A stretch of 64,000 nucleotides of DNA from Perca fluviatilis (lineage: Eukaryota; Chordata; Actinopteri; Perciformes; Percidae). Of this stretch, positions 36,060-49,712 are shown piece after piece. A program made the position numbers and the translations under genes. Location of the stretch: positions 11,319,776 through 11,383,775 of the forward strand of contig NC_053127.1 of assembly GCF_010015445.1 (NCBI RefSeq). The letters run 5' to 3'. A model generated the notes under the pieces. It worked only from the letters and a program-made list of their open reading frames with translations, ran no database searches and was not told the DNA's origin. Position 1 is the first letter of the stretch. Every line of letters begins with the position of its first letter.

Positions 36060-38651
36060 GGGGGCTTTAAATAGTGAGCAGTTACTTCTTTGCTGCTTAA
36101 ATCTTGCATAAAAAACATATGAATGAGAACATTTATTAAACTTAGAAAGCATATTAGATTTATGCTTATTACTGAATAGAATTGGGTAATTAGGGGAAGA
36201 ACCGTCTTGAGAATGCATGTATTTTTGGGCTCATTACTGTAAAGTCTCGGAGTCTTATTAGGCTGCGGCAACTAGTTCAGTCCTGCAGTAAACGCTCATC
36301 CACTCAAACAAGAAAGACAAAAGGGTTGGGTATACTTTTTTTTGATAAAACAAAGAAGGTGCTGAAAATGTGATAATAACTATCCACAAGAACTCAGTGG
36401 ATTCATTGTGAACCATTACAACACATGTAACATGAATTGCAGGTCTATATTTGTCAGTTTATTTTTGAAGAATTAAAGAAGCAATAGACCTTTGATTACC
36501 TTGTTTGATTACATTGGTAGGAAGTACATTTATTTGGGATATAATAGTCTGAAATATATGCCAAACACTATATTCTAAGTTACACAGAAATTTAGGAGAG
36601 GTTGTTATGCATAGGATAGGATAATATTGTTCTTACACTGCCCACAGACAACAAGTCCATGTTAAACTAAATAGGTTATGTGTCACTGCCGCCCAAAATA
36701 ACTCTTAGGATAAGGATTTTCTGCTCCTCCACTTCTATGGTTAAAATCTGGTTAAAACCACTGTGTGTAGGACTGCAAAAAGTCCTGCTTTGGCGCCTCA
36801 TAATAGTATCAGAATAAACACTTTGGCAGAATGCAATGCAATGCATGAAAAGAAACATCTGGAGCACCCAGATTTTCACTAGCACTTATTTCTCTACAAA
36901 CACCAACTTATAATTTTAAAGACGCAACAATCACATAGAAATGTACACAGTGCGGCTTTAAGTTTAAGCATCTGATACTACATTAGGTTAGGAAAAGAAA
37001 TCAGCGTTACCTCACCCTTCTTATTTATCTGGTGAAGTCAGTTCCCACAGCAAAGAATAGCATTACATGTTTCCACACATCACAAATTACTGGGGTGATA
37101 TTTTGTTGGAAATTAATTACTTAAACCTTGAAATTCTGCTCCATTTTGATACGAATAAAGACTTCATGCAGACATTCAAACAACCTTAACTACAAGTACC
37201 GAACCAAGTTCACAACTTTACACTTCTTCAGAGGCATGAGTTGCTTTTTATATATAAAAAGATTTTATATAATATATAACTCATGTTCAATCAATTTGAT
37301 GGCGATGAAGAATCAAAACATGAATTATTTCATGACTTTATAACTTCAGATGCGTATTGTTTGTCTTTTTGGCTTTAGGTGGCCACAGAATTTACTGGGT
37401 TTTTGACAAAATCCAGCATGACACATCTCTCTTTCCAAGCGACCCCCTAGTCAAGCGACCCCCTACTGAACATATCACACATGGTGACAGGGTGGCAAAG
37501 ATTACATGACATGGGTCACTAAATATAGCAAGAAAGGCTGCCATGAAGGCGCTAAGAAGTAAACAAGAGAGGAAGGGTGGATTTCTTTTTCAGGTAAGGC
37601 CACTCTGTCCTCGCTGTTCTCTTTCTCCCAACCAAGGGAGTCCATAGGGATGCCAATATCTGGACCGGCAGTTGCTAATGTCTCCGAGGCTTGGTGATAC
37701 CCAGCCTAACTCCCATTGCTTCAGTTCTTAATGAATTAAACGCATCACATATTGTGATTTATTATTGTACCTTTTAGGTTGCTTTTCCTCAGTGGGACTA
37801 GTTTAAAGGCAGGCCAAGCTGCACCATTTTAGTTCCTAAAAAACTGTGGATAAAGACTATGGAAAGAAATGTTGCTGTACTTTTAAAATATAACTTTTCA
37901 CTTTCCAATTTCCAATTCACCTCTATTGTATCGGAGTGTAGAGAGATATCCAAAATCAAAAATCTATCTCCCTGGCTTCATACCACTAGCTGACTCTACA
38001 TGTCCATGCTGATATTCCTTAACAAATAGGCTCTACAGCATTTACTGTAGACTACTTTAAGCTTGCAAATCACTTAGCAACTGTAGTTTAACTATTACCA
38101 TAAATATTGTTGTTGCATTTACCGTAGAATCTGCCCAGACAGAGTCCATTACAGTCCCGTCAGACACTACAGGACTGTGATTAGGTGTTTTTACTCCTTG
38201 ATGAACTTCGCATAATTACTGCTCTTAGACAAGATCTCATCTCAAAGGTATTTTAATGCCTACAGTCAAAACCGTCTACCTCAACACCCCAAGTAGAATT
38301 AACAGCAGATGTAGTGAGACTAAGCAGATAACATCTCCACTCATTTAACTTTGCTAGACAGCATAGAGTGCTTTAGTCACTGCTGTGGGCCAAAGCTGTA
38401 TTTTATCTTCTGTAGCTCCTGGGGCATTTACAAAGTATGGTGTATGTATGCTTTTATAAGCTGCCTTTGATCAGAGAGTGAACTATGACTGTTACACGCA
38501 AGGAAAGCTTTTTGGAGAACTTTTGTCCAGTGTTAAGGAAGACAGATATCATTGTCTTCGTGTGGCAGCAGCGGGGGCAGGAATCAACAGCTGTAGCTGC
38601 AGAAGTTGGTTAGAGAGAAACAGTTGTTTAGGCACAAGGATGTTGACTTAC

Positions 38652-38792
38652 CCCTGTTTGACTGCTTTATTCTTGTTTACATCGATGGTGGTGATGGAGT
38701 GCTTGGCGCCGGACTGCACCTCCCAGTCCACCTTCCACTGGGCGTTCTTCGACTTGGTCTCGAGCAGGTTCACCCCTTTCTTTGCTTTGACC
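38652..38792 (-). CDS. tmem132e: TMEM132E-like exon starting VKAKKGV
   Basis: This 141-nt exon runs from acceptor TTCCTGCAG| (38793/38792) to donor CAGGG|GTAAGT (38652/38651). One leading base completes a codon from an exon not found here. 46 codons follow, and two bases (GG) remain for a glycine split with the 29251-29059 exon. The product reads VKAKKGVNLLETKSKNAQWK, VDWEVQSGAKHSITTIDVNK, NKAVKQ. VKAKKGV-LL-TKS--QW and GAKHS-T--DV fit TMEM132E. It is symmetrical in phase (2-2). The end is the most variable part of the family, so the donor choice rests on phase: an earlier GAT|GTAAAC would break the frame. Confidence 0.88.
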
Positions 38793-40043
38793 CTGCAGGA
38801 AATAGCGAGGGAAAAAGAATGGGACAGGTCAATTTTATTAGAGGGGATGATTTATGTGCAGGGTCAGAGGTGAGCGCCCTCTGTGTGAAGCAGTCCTCCT
38901 ACTTGTATTGCGTCATGGCAAAAGCAATTCCACAGATGAATCAATAACAGAGATGGATGAATATGACAGTGCAATGATATATGAGCCAAAAGGCTAGGAC
39001 TACTTCAGGTCAGAGTGTTCACTTACACTTCCTGTAAATATCTAATATATACCGTGCTTTATACTGCACCCACTGGGCATTTATACAGTTGTATTAACCA
39101 CTGGCATCTGAAAGCTTCCAAATTCAGTTCACATGCTTTCTGAAAATATTTACTAACTAATAAGGCATTTGAACAGATTAAATAATGTTGGATTTCCCAA
39201 AGACACAATCCAAAAGACACAATATCAGGATACTTGGTTGATTGTGAGGTGAAATCCTCCTTTCACAACCCTCAGCTCATCAGGGAGAACATACTGCACC
39301 GAGCTGGTTGGGATTCACATTTTTTGCTCAAGGACACTTCAGCAGGGAGGATGTTTGAACCTGGAAACCACTCATACTCCCTGAAGTCTCTTAATATTTC
39401 AGATGTTCACATTAAATATTCCAGAAATACACTTTCCCATGAATAAATATACATGATCCACATGTCACTTGATACATATGGAAGAAATACATCCCAATGT
39501 AAATATGAATCAAATTCTTCTCTGGCATAAATAAACCATAAATAATAACAATGAACCTTATATACATATGTGTAATCTTCCAAACATGTACATTCTCATG
39601 TGGCCAGTGCACATATAGCCATAATTTACGTACATACTGTACATTAGTGCATGCAGAGATTTTGCACATTCACATACTGAACATGCATGTGTGTATACAA
39701 TGCACATACTAAACAAACGCGTAGATGCATACATCTGCCGCATCTGCCCATATACTATATATTCCACACAGATAAAAACGTATGTGTACATGTTTCCAAA
39801 CCCGTCTGCAGAGAGAAGAGAAAACCAAAATACTAAATACAGTAAATATATAAATAAATAGCTTCAAAAGAAGTAGAAAAAAGTAGCTATACAAGAGTGC
39901 AAAACAAGATAAATTGGCTGCAAGATAGATGCAGCAAGTACCTTCTTGAAGAATGGTCAGGTCTTGATTTATAATTTTGAACATCTAAATTTTTAAATAT
40001 TTAGCTGCAGCGTCCAGATAAAAGACTTGAACCTGAAACATCA

Positions 40044-40600
40044 TGAGTTAAATATTGAAAAGATGTTAAAGGCGATTTTCTGGTTCACAACTGCTAAAAT
40101 GCATGTTAGTCTGGAACCTTTCAGTTCATTTTCGATTTCCAAGGGGGCGTTATCAAAGGCACATACTACAATATCTCTGGACACTATTAGATACACCGTC
40201 GACCAATCAAAGCAATGAAACGGTGTAGCGCCAAGCAACACATGCAAGTTGGGGTCGGTTCTTGATCCCTTTTGAAGAAGGGGTCATAAACTTTCTCAAA
40301 TTACAGCTAAGCAGTACACTAGTTTGACAGTTTGAGCTGAGTTTTGTGAGCCTGGTGCATTGCGCTGTACGGAGAATGCCAGTTACAATCAGTAACTACG
40401 TACGGTAACTACATTCAAGCATGAAGCTTCTATATTATTTATCCTCTTAAACCTGCCCCATATTAGATAAACGGCTGTGATAGGTCCGCCCAGGGTCCTG
40501 GTCGGCTGAAAATCTGTCTGAACGTGACAGGGGCCAGACATATCTGCCAGAGCAAAAACAAGAGCTGGCAGATTCACCTGGTTTCCAGGCTACCTAAAAC
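40044..40600. mobile_element. Possible dispersed-repeat sequence
   Basis: Phrases such as AAATGCATGTTAGTCTGGAA, GACCAATCAAAG and, at the right, GAGCTGGCAGATTCACCTGG followed by TTTCCAGGCTACCT read like a dispersed fish repeat. No clear inverted ends or target duplication could be set. Confidence 0.3.
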
Positions 40601-43600
40601 TAATATAATTTAGAAGTAAGACCATTTGTGAGGTCTGTTCAATCTGCTTTGCTTTTAAAGTGTATCCTGATGACAGTGCTGGTTTCCACCTTAAACCAAG
40701 AGGCTGTTCAAGTCGGTGAAGAATACATTTTAATTTTCTGTCAGCTGGGTATCAAACCAGTTCTGGCAGCTGTCCTTTGTGACTTTACCTTGACGTGCTA
40801 TTCAGGTGTCCACTGAAAGAATACTAAATAGAAGAGAAGAAAAACAAAAGCATTCTCTTCCCAGTTATTATTGTGATTCTGGTTATTTGACCACAGAGCC
40901 ACGCCTGACTCCTGCACTGAAGCATGATGGAGACAAGCAGCCCATCCACAGACATTCAGAGCCAATCAAGATTATTGAGCTGATGGTCTCATTTTCATGA
41001 AATACAAGACAGAGATGAATTATTAACATGCTTGGCTTTTGTTTGTCTGCCTTTTGCCTTCAAGACTATTCATTAGTAAACACACTGGAAGCTAAGTTAA
41101 CCTTTGCTTCGACATTGTGGCCACAGACGCGAGGAAAATATTTTAAATTCTGTATTAAACACTAAATGATAATAATATTATTATTGGGATAGGATAAGTA
41201 TCAGACAGTGTTGTCCAGAAGGTTGTCACGTTGCTTGTGAAAATATGAGTGCCAATTTCTGCTTCACTGCGGGAAATTAATGGTTTTGCCTTGTTTACAG
41301 GAAAACACATTGTCACTTTTCTCTTCCTGCCTCAACATCACTGCATTTCCACTCTGAATCACAACAGCTTTCTCTGGACAAACTCACTGAAAGCATTAAC
41401 TAAATCATATTTTTCTCTCAAGTGTGTCATTAACGTTCGGCTGAAAGTTTGAGGCCCCTGCGACATCTTCCAGATCGTTCCATTTATTTCTCTGACAGAT
41501 AAAAATTCTGAAGCCCAGCTGAGGTGTTTCCATTTGCTACGCTAACCTGCGCTCAGTGCATCGACCACTCATCCGTGATTTGTGAAAGCAATTGACTTTC
41601 AGCTGAAACAGTCTCCCGTTCTTCATCCAGAATAAGCACAAAGCTCAAACACAATCTGTGTTTTAACGTAATCACCAACATTCGCACTTTGCTGCTGATA
41701 TTATTTAACAAGCTATTAATGGAAACGTTGCACGCTCATGCATAGTTACCATGCATTAACGTATCATTAGCCATCAAGTTCAAAGTCATTAACAATTTTA
41801 AAAAAGTTTAAATTTGTCTTCCTTCATGAGTTGAACCTACTGTATACACAGCTCATGGAATTGAAGTCCTCCAAACTGAACAACAAAATTATATGTATGA
41901 ACGTGACCTGAGAGAATTATGATTCATGACCATGTGAAACCAACTACAACATTGCAGACTTAACCTTTAAATACTGAACTTTGTAAAAGCTTTGCTTTTG
42001 CTGTCCTAAACGTGCCATCCCATCAGAAATGATGTCTTTTACTTTTTGTCTGATATAAAACAGGTTGCAGCTTCTAAAACATTGTTTCTTGTTATTGCAT
42101 CGCTTATTGTCTTCTTTCATCAAATCCTGCACATCAGAGAAAATACAGTAATTATCTGATACAGCAGCGTCAAGGGGAGATGAAACAGAAAAATGTAATG
42201 TTTAAGAAATCACCCTGATCAAGCGTGTTGCCTTTGATGTGAGTTGAAAAGGGGAAACGTAATACCCTCAGACTCTCACTAAATGAGGTGACCCAGTTGC
42301 TACTTGATCACTGTATCTTGTAAAAAAAAATACTGATATTAAGAGATGATCATTACACATCATTGTCGGGCACAACCATTCCCAGTGCATTTCCTGGTAA
42401 GGGTGCAACCCTGGTGAGTAATACTTGTATTTATATTCATTACCTACACTCACCAGCAGCTTATACAAGCCACTACATATTCATCATAATCTTCTTTAGA
42501 GAGCCTGCATACTGCACAGAACCAATGCTTTTAATCAGATGGCCCTTTTCACAGGCTGTGGTTCATTTTTGCACCACAAATGAGAGGGGATGAATCATTA
42601 CCCATGGGAGCGCCACATGAATCGGGCTCCCATTGAACAGTGTTAATGCTGATTAATGAAAGAGCATTGCAAATGGGAAAGCTGTACAGCAGTAACCTGC
42701 AAATACTACACGCCCAAATTCTCAGAATCTCTGTGTTGCTACACAGGAAAAGTGGAGAGGCAGCGTGAGCTACTTTAGCTAAGACAGAGCTATTACTTAC
42801 TCATTCCACACAGATGCCTTCTGCCATGGCAACATCTATTAGACTCCGAGATGGCTGACAGACTGCTAAACAGGAGAGCTTTTGGTCAATACATTTCAGG
42901 CCAGATTTCTGATCTGCCTGTTTCTGAGCTCCCTAGGGTAATCAAATTTAGTCTTGCATTTAGTGGTAAAACAGGCACTGACCCACAGAATGAAATGACC
43001 ACAACACAGTGTGATCAATCAGTGATTAATTCCAAAATTACGCCATCAGCTAGTGCCATTTTGTAGTCTACTATCAATACCTATTTTTCAGCCAGTGCAG
43101 AGTTTTGGAAGAAAAACTCATCACATGCTGGAGCTGTAAGACAGTTTTAAACATCTGTCCAATAAATGCATTGTAACTGCCTAGCACAGACATACAACTG
43201 GTGTTAAAGACACGACATATACACATGTACTCAAGAAAACTTCAAAGAATCCTTCTCTTAATTTTTTTGAATGATGTTCGCTCCAATTACAGCTTCCTTG
43301 TCTCTTCTTTGCAGCTTGCTGTGTCTCCATGGTGTGCTTGTACTCGAGAGTTTTGATTGCTCTCCACTGGGCACAGAGGCCCATGTCCTCATGACCCACT
43401 TATGACATTTGCTGCCAGAAATCATGGCAACTGCCATGCTACACACTGTAATTTAATCTGTCTGCTGTTAATAAATAAAATATGCAAACCAGGATAAAAT
43501 CAAATAATAGCTCCCAAGTCTTTAATTTGCTTCTTAATGGCCCTTTAAAAGAGTATTTATTGAACACATTTGAAGAGAACGTCCCCACAGGCAGAGCAGT

Positions 43601-44142
43601 CACAAAACTGGAATTTTTTCACGACATAATGAGGCTGACTAAAAAATGCGTTTCTAGACTTAAATCACTTTAAATCTCGACAATGAAATACATTATTAAT
43701 AGTCTAGACTACATATGCGTACTGTATAGTATTAATCTGAATGTGTATTACCAACGGGCCCTTTAACAAGCTTAGGGTAGAAGTCAGGGTACAGTGGCTG
43801 GGATGTGCCAATTCAAAGAGCAAACATGGTAAAACTGCTGCTTTTCTTGGAGAATTGATTCAATGGATGCTGGGATATAGGTCAGTGCTGTCAGGGTGTG
43901 AACTACACAGGAGCCAGGAGGAGGATCCTCTTAATAAGACATGAGCTCCCCTGAAAACATGATATGTGTGTTGGAAATCCTGGGGGGTCTCTAAAATATT
44001 GACAATATGCTATGTTTGCCATGTATTTCTATTTTTCTGTATCTTCATTATTATGGCTCATGCAGAAAATTAGGCTATTAATGATCTATGATTTATGCAT
44101 AACTAATATCACTAATATGATCACTAATTCACTTTAATAAAG

Positions 44143-44260
44143 ATCAATCAATCAATCTATCAATCAATACATTTTCTTTATCACATGAAATCGTAGGAGA
44201 TACAATTCCAGTGAAATGTAATCCCATCAACTCCTTCAACTTCTGCATGATTCATGTTTT
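44143..44260 (-). mobile_element. Non-LTR retroelement 3' tail, copy 2
   Basis: ATCAATCAATCAATCTATCA then TACATTTTCTTTATCACATG parallels 25159-25265 and has the same orientation. The short TTGA repeat is the terminal tail on the minus strand. Confidence 0.6.
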
Positions 44261-44539
44261 TCAGTGATGATTCAGTTGTAGATTAGGGTATTTAGCGAGG
44301 GTCTGAGGCAATGTCAGGGGATCATGCTAAACATGAAATACAGGAGTGAAATGATTTCCTTGTTTATCATTTGTCTAACCGGATTGGTTTATTGATGTTT
44401 GTTGATCTACATCAATGAAGATGAGCATTATACTCTACAAATAAATTCTAATGTGTTTAAATGTGTAAATATATGTGTAAAATGGCCAGTTTGAGACTAA
44501 AAAGAAACCTGCTGTCTGACCTGAGGATTCGTTGTCTCA

Positions 44540-45150
44540 CATTGCCAGACCTATCTCCGCAGCGCTGCGGAGGAAGGTCTGGCAACAGGAGCATACACTC
44601 CTGGATAGGAGAAAAAACAGTCAAGGGTTGTTTGCATTTCTTTTAAAGCAACACCAAAAATTATTTTGTACGTTAAAATAATGATTCCAAAATCGTTTCA
44701 GTGGTTCATCAACTCGTAACAGGGTGAACGGCACTTCTGCATTCGCTTTGCGGCCCTCTCTCGGCTATAACCACACTATGCAAGTTCGCCAGATCGAGTA
44801 GCGGATCTGTAGCTCAAGTGAGACATACGACAGCGATATTGGACAATTCCGCTTCCAACCTGTAGGGGGACCGAAGAGGAAAAGTGCTTTGGTGTTTGCT
44901 TTAACCAATCACAATCGTCTTGGGCGGTGCTAAACTCCGGACACAGCGAGTGTGGCTCTGCAAAATGGTCTCGGGAAGGATTGCGTTTAGGTGGAACATT
45001 TGCACCCTGCAAAAGAAAACACCGCTTTCTGACCGGAGGGATTTTTGCAGTTCCTAGAACATAACGTTCCTAGAACCCTTTTTTTCTCGTGTTCCAACTG
45101 GACCAATTTGGGAATTATTAAGTTCCTCTGGCCGCAGTTCCCGTAAAGGC
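44540..45150. mobile_element. Unclassified repeat joined to copy B
   Basis: It contains the strong hairpin TTGCCAGACCT...CTCCGCAGCGCTGCGGAG...AGGTCTGGCAA (44543-44585), a phrase found in many teleost repeats. The far end abuts the truncated end of the class II copy at 45151. The open frame at 44987-45352 on the minus strand spans both repeats and is not a gene. Confidence 0.5.
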
Positions 45151-45659
45151 CCAGACGGCTGACCCTCGGCAGAAAAGGACTGATCAGTCTCCTCAAGTTG
45201 GTCAAAAAGTGCCTCGGAACACACCAAAGCGACGAGATGTAATACGTCTCCATAACAGCAGGTGGCGCTAATCTGTATTGTCGCCCAAAAATGAAAACCG
45301 GCAGCTGATTGGACAAACGCGCCACGTGGGTCTGGCTTCTCCGGAAATTCAAAGCCAGACTGGCATGGCGGTTTGTTCAGAATACGATCTCATATTGTAC
45401 TAAAATAGTTCACCAAAACGTGTTTCTGAAAACATTTTAAGCGAGAAATAGGCCGTGCAGTTGCTGAATCTGTCTTCATTTCAGATCGACAAAGGTCAGT
45501 TTAAAAGATTTTTGTCAGATTTTGAGAGACTCTAGTCACGCTCATCCCGCTCCTCGTTTCCGGGTTAGCACTATACCAATCAGATTGGTCATTTGAGTCG
45601 GAACACACACTGAACAGACTGTCCGACGGCTGATTATCGGCTTGGTGTGTCTCGGGCTT
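45151..45659 (-). mobile_element. Non-autonomous class II element, copy B (truncated)
   Basis: On the minus strand it starts AAGCCCGAGACACACCAAGC and tracks copy A (14434-15039) through GAGCGTGACTAGAGTCTCTC and CCAATCAGCTGCCGGTTTTC to CTGCCGAGGGTCAGCCGTCT, where similarity stops. The last ~20 bp of the element are missing. It lies in opposite orientation to copy A, about 30 kb away. Confidence 0.7.
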
Positions 45660-46807
45660 AACTCTTTCAGCTCCTACTTCTGGGCAGGGTCTTTTCCCTT
45701 TCCTGCATGTGGTGGTTAGATGGCTGTGTTATAATAACAAAAGGTCAGTCCCTATGGCCACTTGGCCAGTGCGAATGCAAATTGCAAAACCGGTATTGGG
45801 GTAGAGTAGTTAGTAGAACTGTTTAGAAGTGGACTGTTCCTATAACTACGTTCCTGTAACTACTTGGTCGGAAAGAGGCTGTGGTCTGCTGCTGGGTCTT
45901 TCATCTAACTTGTTCTCCCTACAAAACGTCACCAACCAGTCTACACAAATTTTCCTGGCACTCATTTGGTTTCCTCGCAATAGTCGGCAGCTCTCGAGTG
46001 ACAACCATATCCTCACCCTTGGACCGCAAGCAGCAATCTTATCAATCGTCTCAAGCACTTTGATATCTATGATGTTTATATTCACAAGTAAACAGCTCTG
46101 AGGTTTTCTCGACAGCAGCACAGAGACGTGCAGCTGGAAAGACAGACGGGAGGGTGAACCTGCCAGGGACAGACTTTTTTAATGGGAAGCTCCGAAAATT
46201 AGAATATGAGAAGCTGGGGAAATATCACAGAACAGATTACACATTTGAAACTGCAGCTGCTTGTTTGCACATGCTGAAAATGATTTGTATCTTGTAGGTG
46301 AAAATGAGCAATGCAGTACAGTGATAAATATGTCTTCTAAAAGGTATGCCATAGTAAACAGCACATTCCTAGTTATTAACACTCCACATTGCCTACAAAA
46401 CAACCAGACTAAGTACCAACCATAACTGCTTGAATTTAAAGTAACATCAGCAGCACTTTCAGCTTCCAGTGCTCTGTAATTAATACAAACAATAAAGTCA
46501 CATTCTAACAGAAGAGATGAGTAAGCCAGATAATTATTGCAGAGATCCACAAAAAAACATCTAATGCTGAGGTAAGACATTACCATGCTAAACACTGCAA
46601 TTATACAACTTTTCCTTTAATCTGGAGACTGATGCTTTCTACCCTCAAGGTTGGAAGTTTTTTTATGACGCTAGTTGCTCCTGGATAGTTCTCCATTTCT
46701 GAGCATTTGAAAATGCTCACAGTTAAGTCTTTGTTAAAAAACAAGACAATGAAACAGTTTTTAAGGGTAAGGCTGACGTTATTCTACATTTTTTTTACAT
46801 TGGTTCC

Positions 46808-46826
46808 TTAAAAAAAAAAAAAAAAA
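46808..46826. repeat. Poly(A) run
   Basis: A single-base run of about 19 A. No retroelement body is recognised beside it. Confidence 0.9.
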
Positions 46827-49499
46827 GGCCACAAATATATGTTTCATTTTATAAAAAGGCTCAATAATTTCTTGAAACAGCTGGGCACTATAGGTTTTAA
46901 TAAACTTTAAAAAATACTCAAACTGGAAATAGAGAATTGTTTGGGATGCAGATTAATTAACATGTGATGCTCTATTGAGTTTGATTTTCAGCAGCAGGGC
47001 GATGTATGTGTGGGAGTGCCAATGCCCATGTTTATTGTAATGAAGGACAATGTCACCCCATCACCATGTAACAGAATGGCTCATTTTGTGCTTTTAACAG
47101 TTTTTGAACAACACTGGAGCTCTATGGCACTGAGGAAAAAGCTACTGGCATTGGCTACACAAGCAATACTTGTTTGTAGGACCAATTAATTGATGCTTCT
47201 GTTCAGATTTCCATGGGATTTGTTGACAATAAGAAAAATATACTTATTTTTTTCTGAGCATCTGATGAATTCATCTTAGAATCACTGGCATTGATCAATA
47301 AACCCCATCAAAACTAGCCCAGCAGATACTGTATAATCATGATAAGCTGGTAAAAGCTGTACTACTGCCTTCCCCTTTGTTAAGGAAGTATTTAACAGCT
47401 GGTGTTATGGCTTGCTGAAAGGGAATATCTTCAGGAGGCCGTAGGGAGCGCAGAAGCAGAAAATTAAGTAAATTGTGACGCTACATGCCTGAACACGAGA
47501 ATTATCTCTCCGTTTCTTCACCACATTCAAAGGCTGCCCAAACATGTGTGACAGAAATGCACTGGGGGAGGACTTTTTTTTCTGTCTTCGCCTTTGAACT
47601 ACAGAGATGCTCCCACTGCTCTCACCATATAAAGCTCAGGCCTTCTTACTCTGAGGACCAAGTCCTCATGATGAATAGCTGCAGTGCCTCTTAAAGTAGG
47701 CCTTAGTTTACAGTTATCCTCTTCCTACCTATCTATGTACCAAAAAAGACACAAATAAAAATAAATCATTGTTGATGTTTGATATTGTCATTTCTTGAAT
47801 ATAAAAAATAGTAAGTCAGGGGAGTTTTTATCAGTTACTGAGAGCGTTTTTCTCCAAGGTTGGTGTGCAGAAAACAGTGCAAGCTCCATACTAAGCTGGT
47901 TTACTTTGCATCATCTTTTCTAACTCTCTCACTTTTTCAGTAGCTTTGTAAATAACTCTACAATGTTGCAACATTTTCTAAATACCAAACATTAAAGCAG
48001 TGCTTTTTAACCCTAATGCTTTCATCATACCAAATTAAAAACTATTATATAAATACTATAAATATTGCAAGATCTTTCAAAAAATGTAATGGCACATTAT
48101 GACACATCATGCCCGATGGACAGTATTATTTTAGATTTCCTATGTGGCTAATATTGCATAAAAATTGGAACTGAAATAGAAAGTGAACTCTTAACAATGT
48201 GTTAATGTGATAATGACAATGTAATAAACCAAAAAATATCCACTAAAAAGGACTAAAGCTCTGTCATAAATTAACACCACTGATGGCATAAAGACATAAC
48301 TTCAAGCTGTAAAATGTCAGATTTTTTAGGATAAGAGAAAGTGTTTTTGTCATTGTTGCCAATTAACTGAGGACATTTTTACAACGCTTATACATAAGAA
48401 ACTAATGCCAGAATCATTAAAAATGTCCTTCCCTTTGGTGTGAATATCAGATAATTACAACCCTTCCCTTCCCTCACCATGGAAGGTCAAACTAGATCGA
48501 GGGCATTTCCTACGAAAGTGATTTTGATGAGAACTTGATTTCTGCCGGACCATTCCCTCAATTTCCATCTCTTTTCTGAAATACAACTCCACTCTCTGGT
48601 TTGTGCATTTCAGCAGGGCCTGACTACAATACTCTTGTGAAATTATCAAATGAACAACGAAGACCTTAGTCTCTGTCTGCCAGCCCCAGACAGTTTGGTC
48701 TCTGGTATTTGGCATTCAAAAGTGGCATGTTATGCTGCCGAGTGGGACGTCGTAAACAAACATTTGATCACGGATGGCGGTGACAACAACCCACAGAACA
48801 CTAGTAGTGCTACCACTGGTGAGTGAAACCCTGACGGATGGAGCCGGGGTTTCACGGTTGTCCCTTTAATGATGCAGAGATGAAGGCAGAAAAGTAAATA
48901 AACAACTAAAATGTCAGCACTTGAATGTCTCAGAGGCATTAGCTGCACTACCTTTTGCATTACAGCAGAAACGGGGACTCGTCCCATCAGCTAAATTTGG
49001 CCGGCAAAGCCTTTTTTTTTTTTCCTGTAGGCAGAAGCTCCATTAGTTCCTCTGAGGGGGCACTTTACAGACAACTTTGCCGCTTGTGCTACTGCAGACA
49101 CAACAAATTCTATTCCATGAAGATATGTATAATTCAAAGTGCACATTTTTATTTGTCCTTGGCCAGTTGTGGATATGGTGCTTTTATGTGTCCAATGACA
49201 TGTGATTCAATCACATACTTCGCTGTGCACGATGTTTCAGCTTCAGCATAACATGCTATGTTGAAAGGGGCCACGTTAAAAGCAGAAAAGGTTTGCTGTT
49301 GGTTTTTAGAACTTCACTGAACCGTTCAATCGACCTCACGTTCAAAACAAATTCTAAATCATTTCTCAACCCGACATCAAAACAGGGAATAATTAAAATG
49401 ACACTGTAAACATGCAATCTATAACCGCTTCCAATGTCATGGTTGTTGTTTTTTTGACCATTCTTGTTTTACTGAAGAACTGTAAAGATACATGAAAGA

Positions 49500-49537
49500 T
49501 ATGCTGTACCTGTAGTATGCTGTACCTGTAGTACAGT
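49500..49537. repeat. Two-copy 16-18 bp tandem repeat
   Basis: TATGCTGTACCTGTAG occurs twice in succession, followed by TACAGTAGGAGTAC. Confidence 0.9.
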
Positions 49538-49667
49538 AGGAGTACCTGACTAGCTACACTCTTTTCATTGTATTACTTCTTTCCAGTGGTGGAGAGGAGC
49601 CAGAGCGGGCCACCAAGAAAGATTGACAAAGTTTTGTGTTTCCTGGTCTGCCAGTCAAAGGTTCTTG

Positions 49668-49672
<5 letters not shown>

Positions 49673-49701
<29 letters not shown>

Positions 49702-49712
49702 CTGTGTGTGTG
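49673..49712. repeat. (GT)n microsatellite with one interruption
   Basis: A TG run broken by TCTG near 49700. Confidence 0.95.

Larger units (their letters stand above)
29252..38651 (-). other. tmem132e: Intron (9.4 kb) between the 38792-38652 and 29251-29059 exons
   Basis: The intron is bounded by donor CAGGG|GTAAGT and acceptor GGCAG|G. It contains the long inverted repeat (29438-29752), the A/T homopolymer block (29862-31080), a hairpin repeat (32547-32744), a (GT)n tract (35988-36057) and a two-copy CAAGCGACCCCCTA repeat near 37436-37466. I recognise no gene in 31090-32540, 32750-35980 or 36060-38650. Confidence 0.85.

Noticed and set aside
38652..38670. Alternative donor GAT|GTAAAC a little before the accepted end of the VKAKKGV exon
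   Set aside because: It would end in phase 0, which does not fit the next exon (needs two bases); CAGGG|GTAAGT gives the right phase and a stronger site.
38478..38873. 131-residue plus-strand open frame
   Set aside because: It overlaps the minus-strand tmem132e exon 38792-38652 and is its antisense shadow.
40560..40600. Minus-strand AAACCAGGTGAA (KPGE), hoped to be the missing upstream exon
   Set aside because: The surrounding residues (SASSCFCSGRYVW) do not fit TMEM132, and the sequence looks like part of a dispersed fish repeat.
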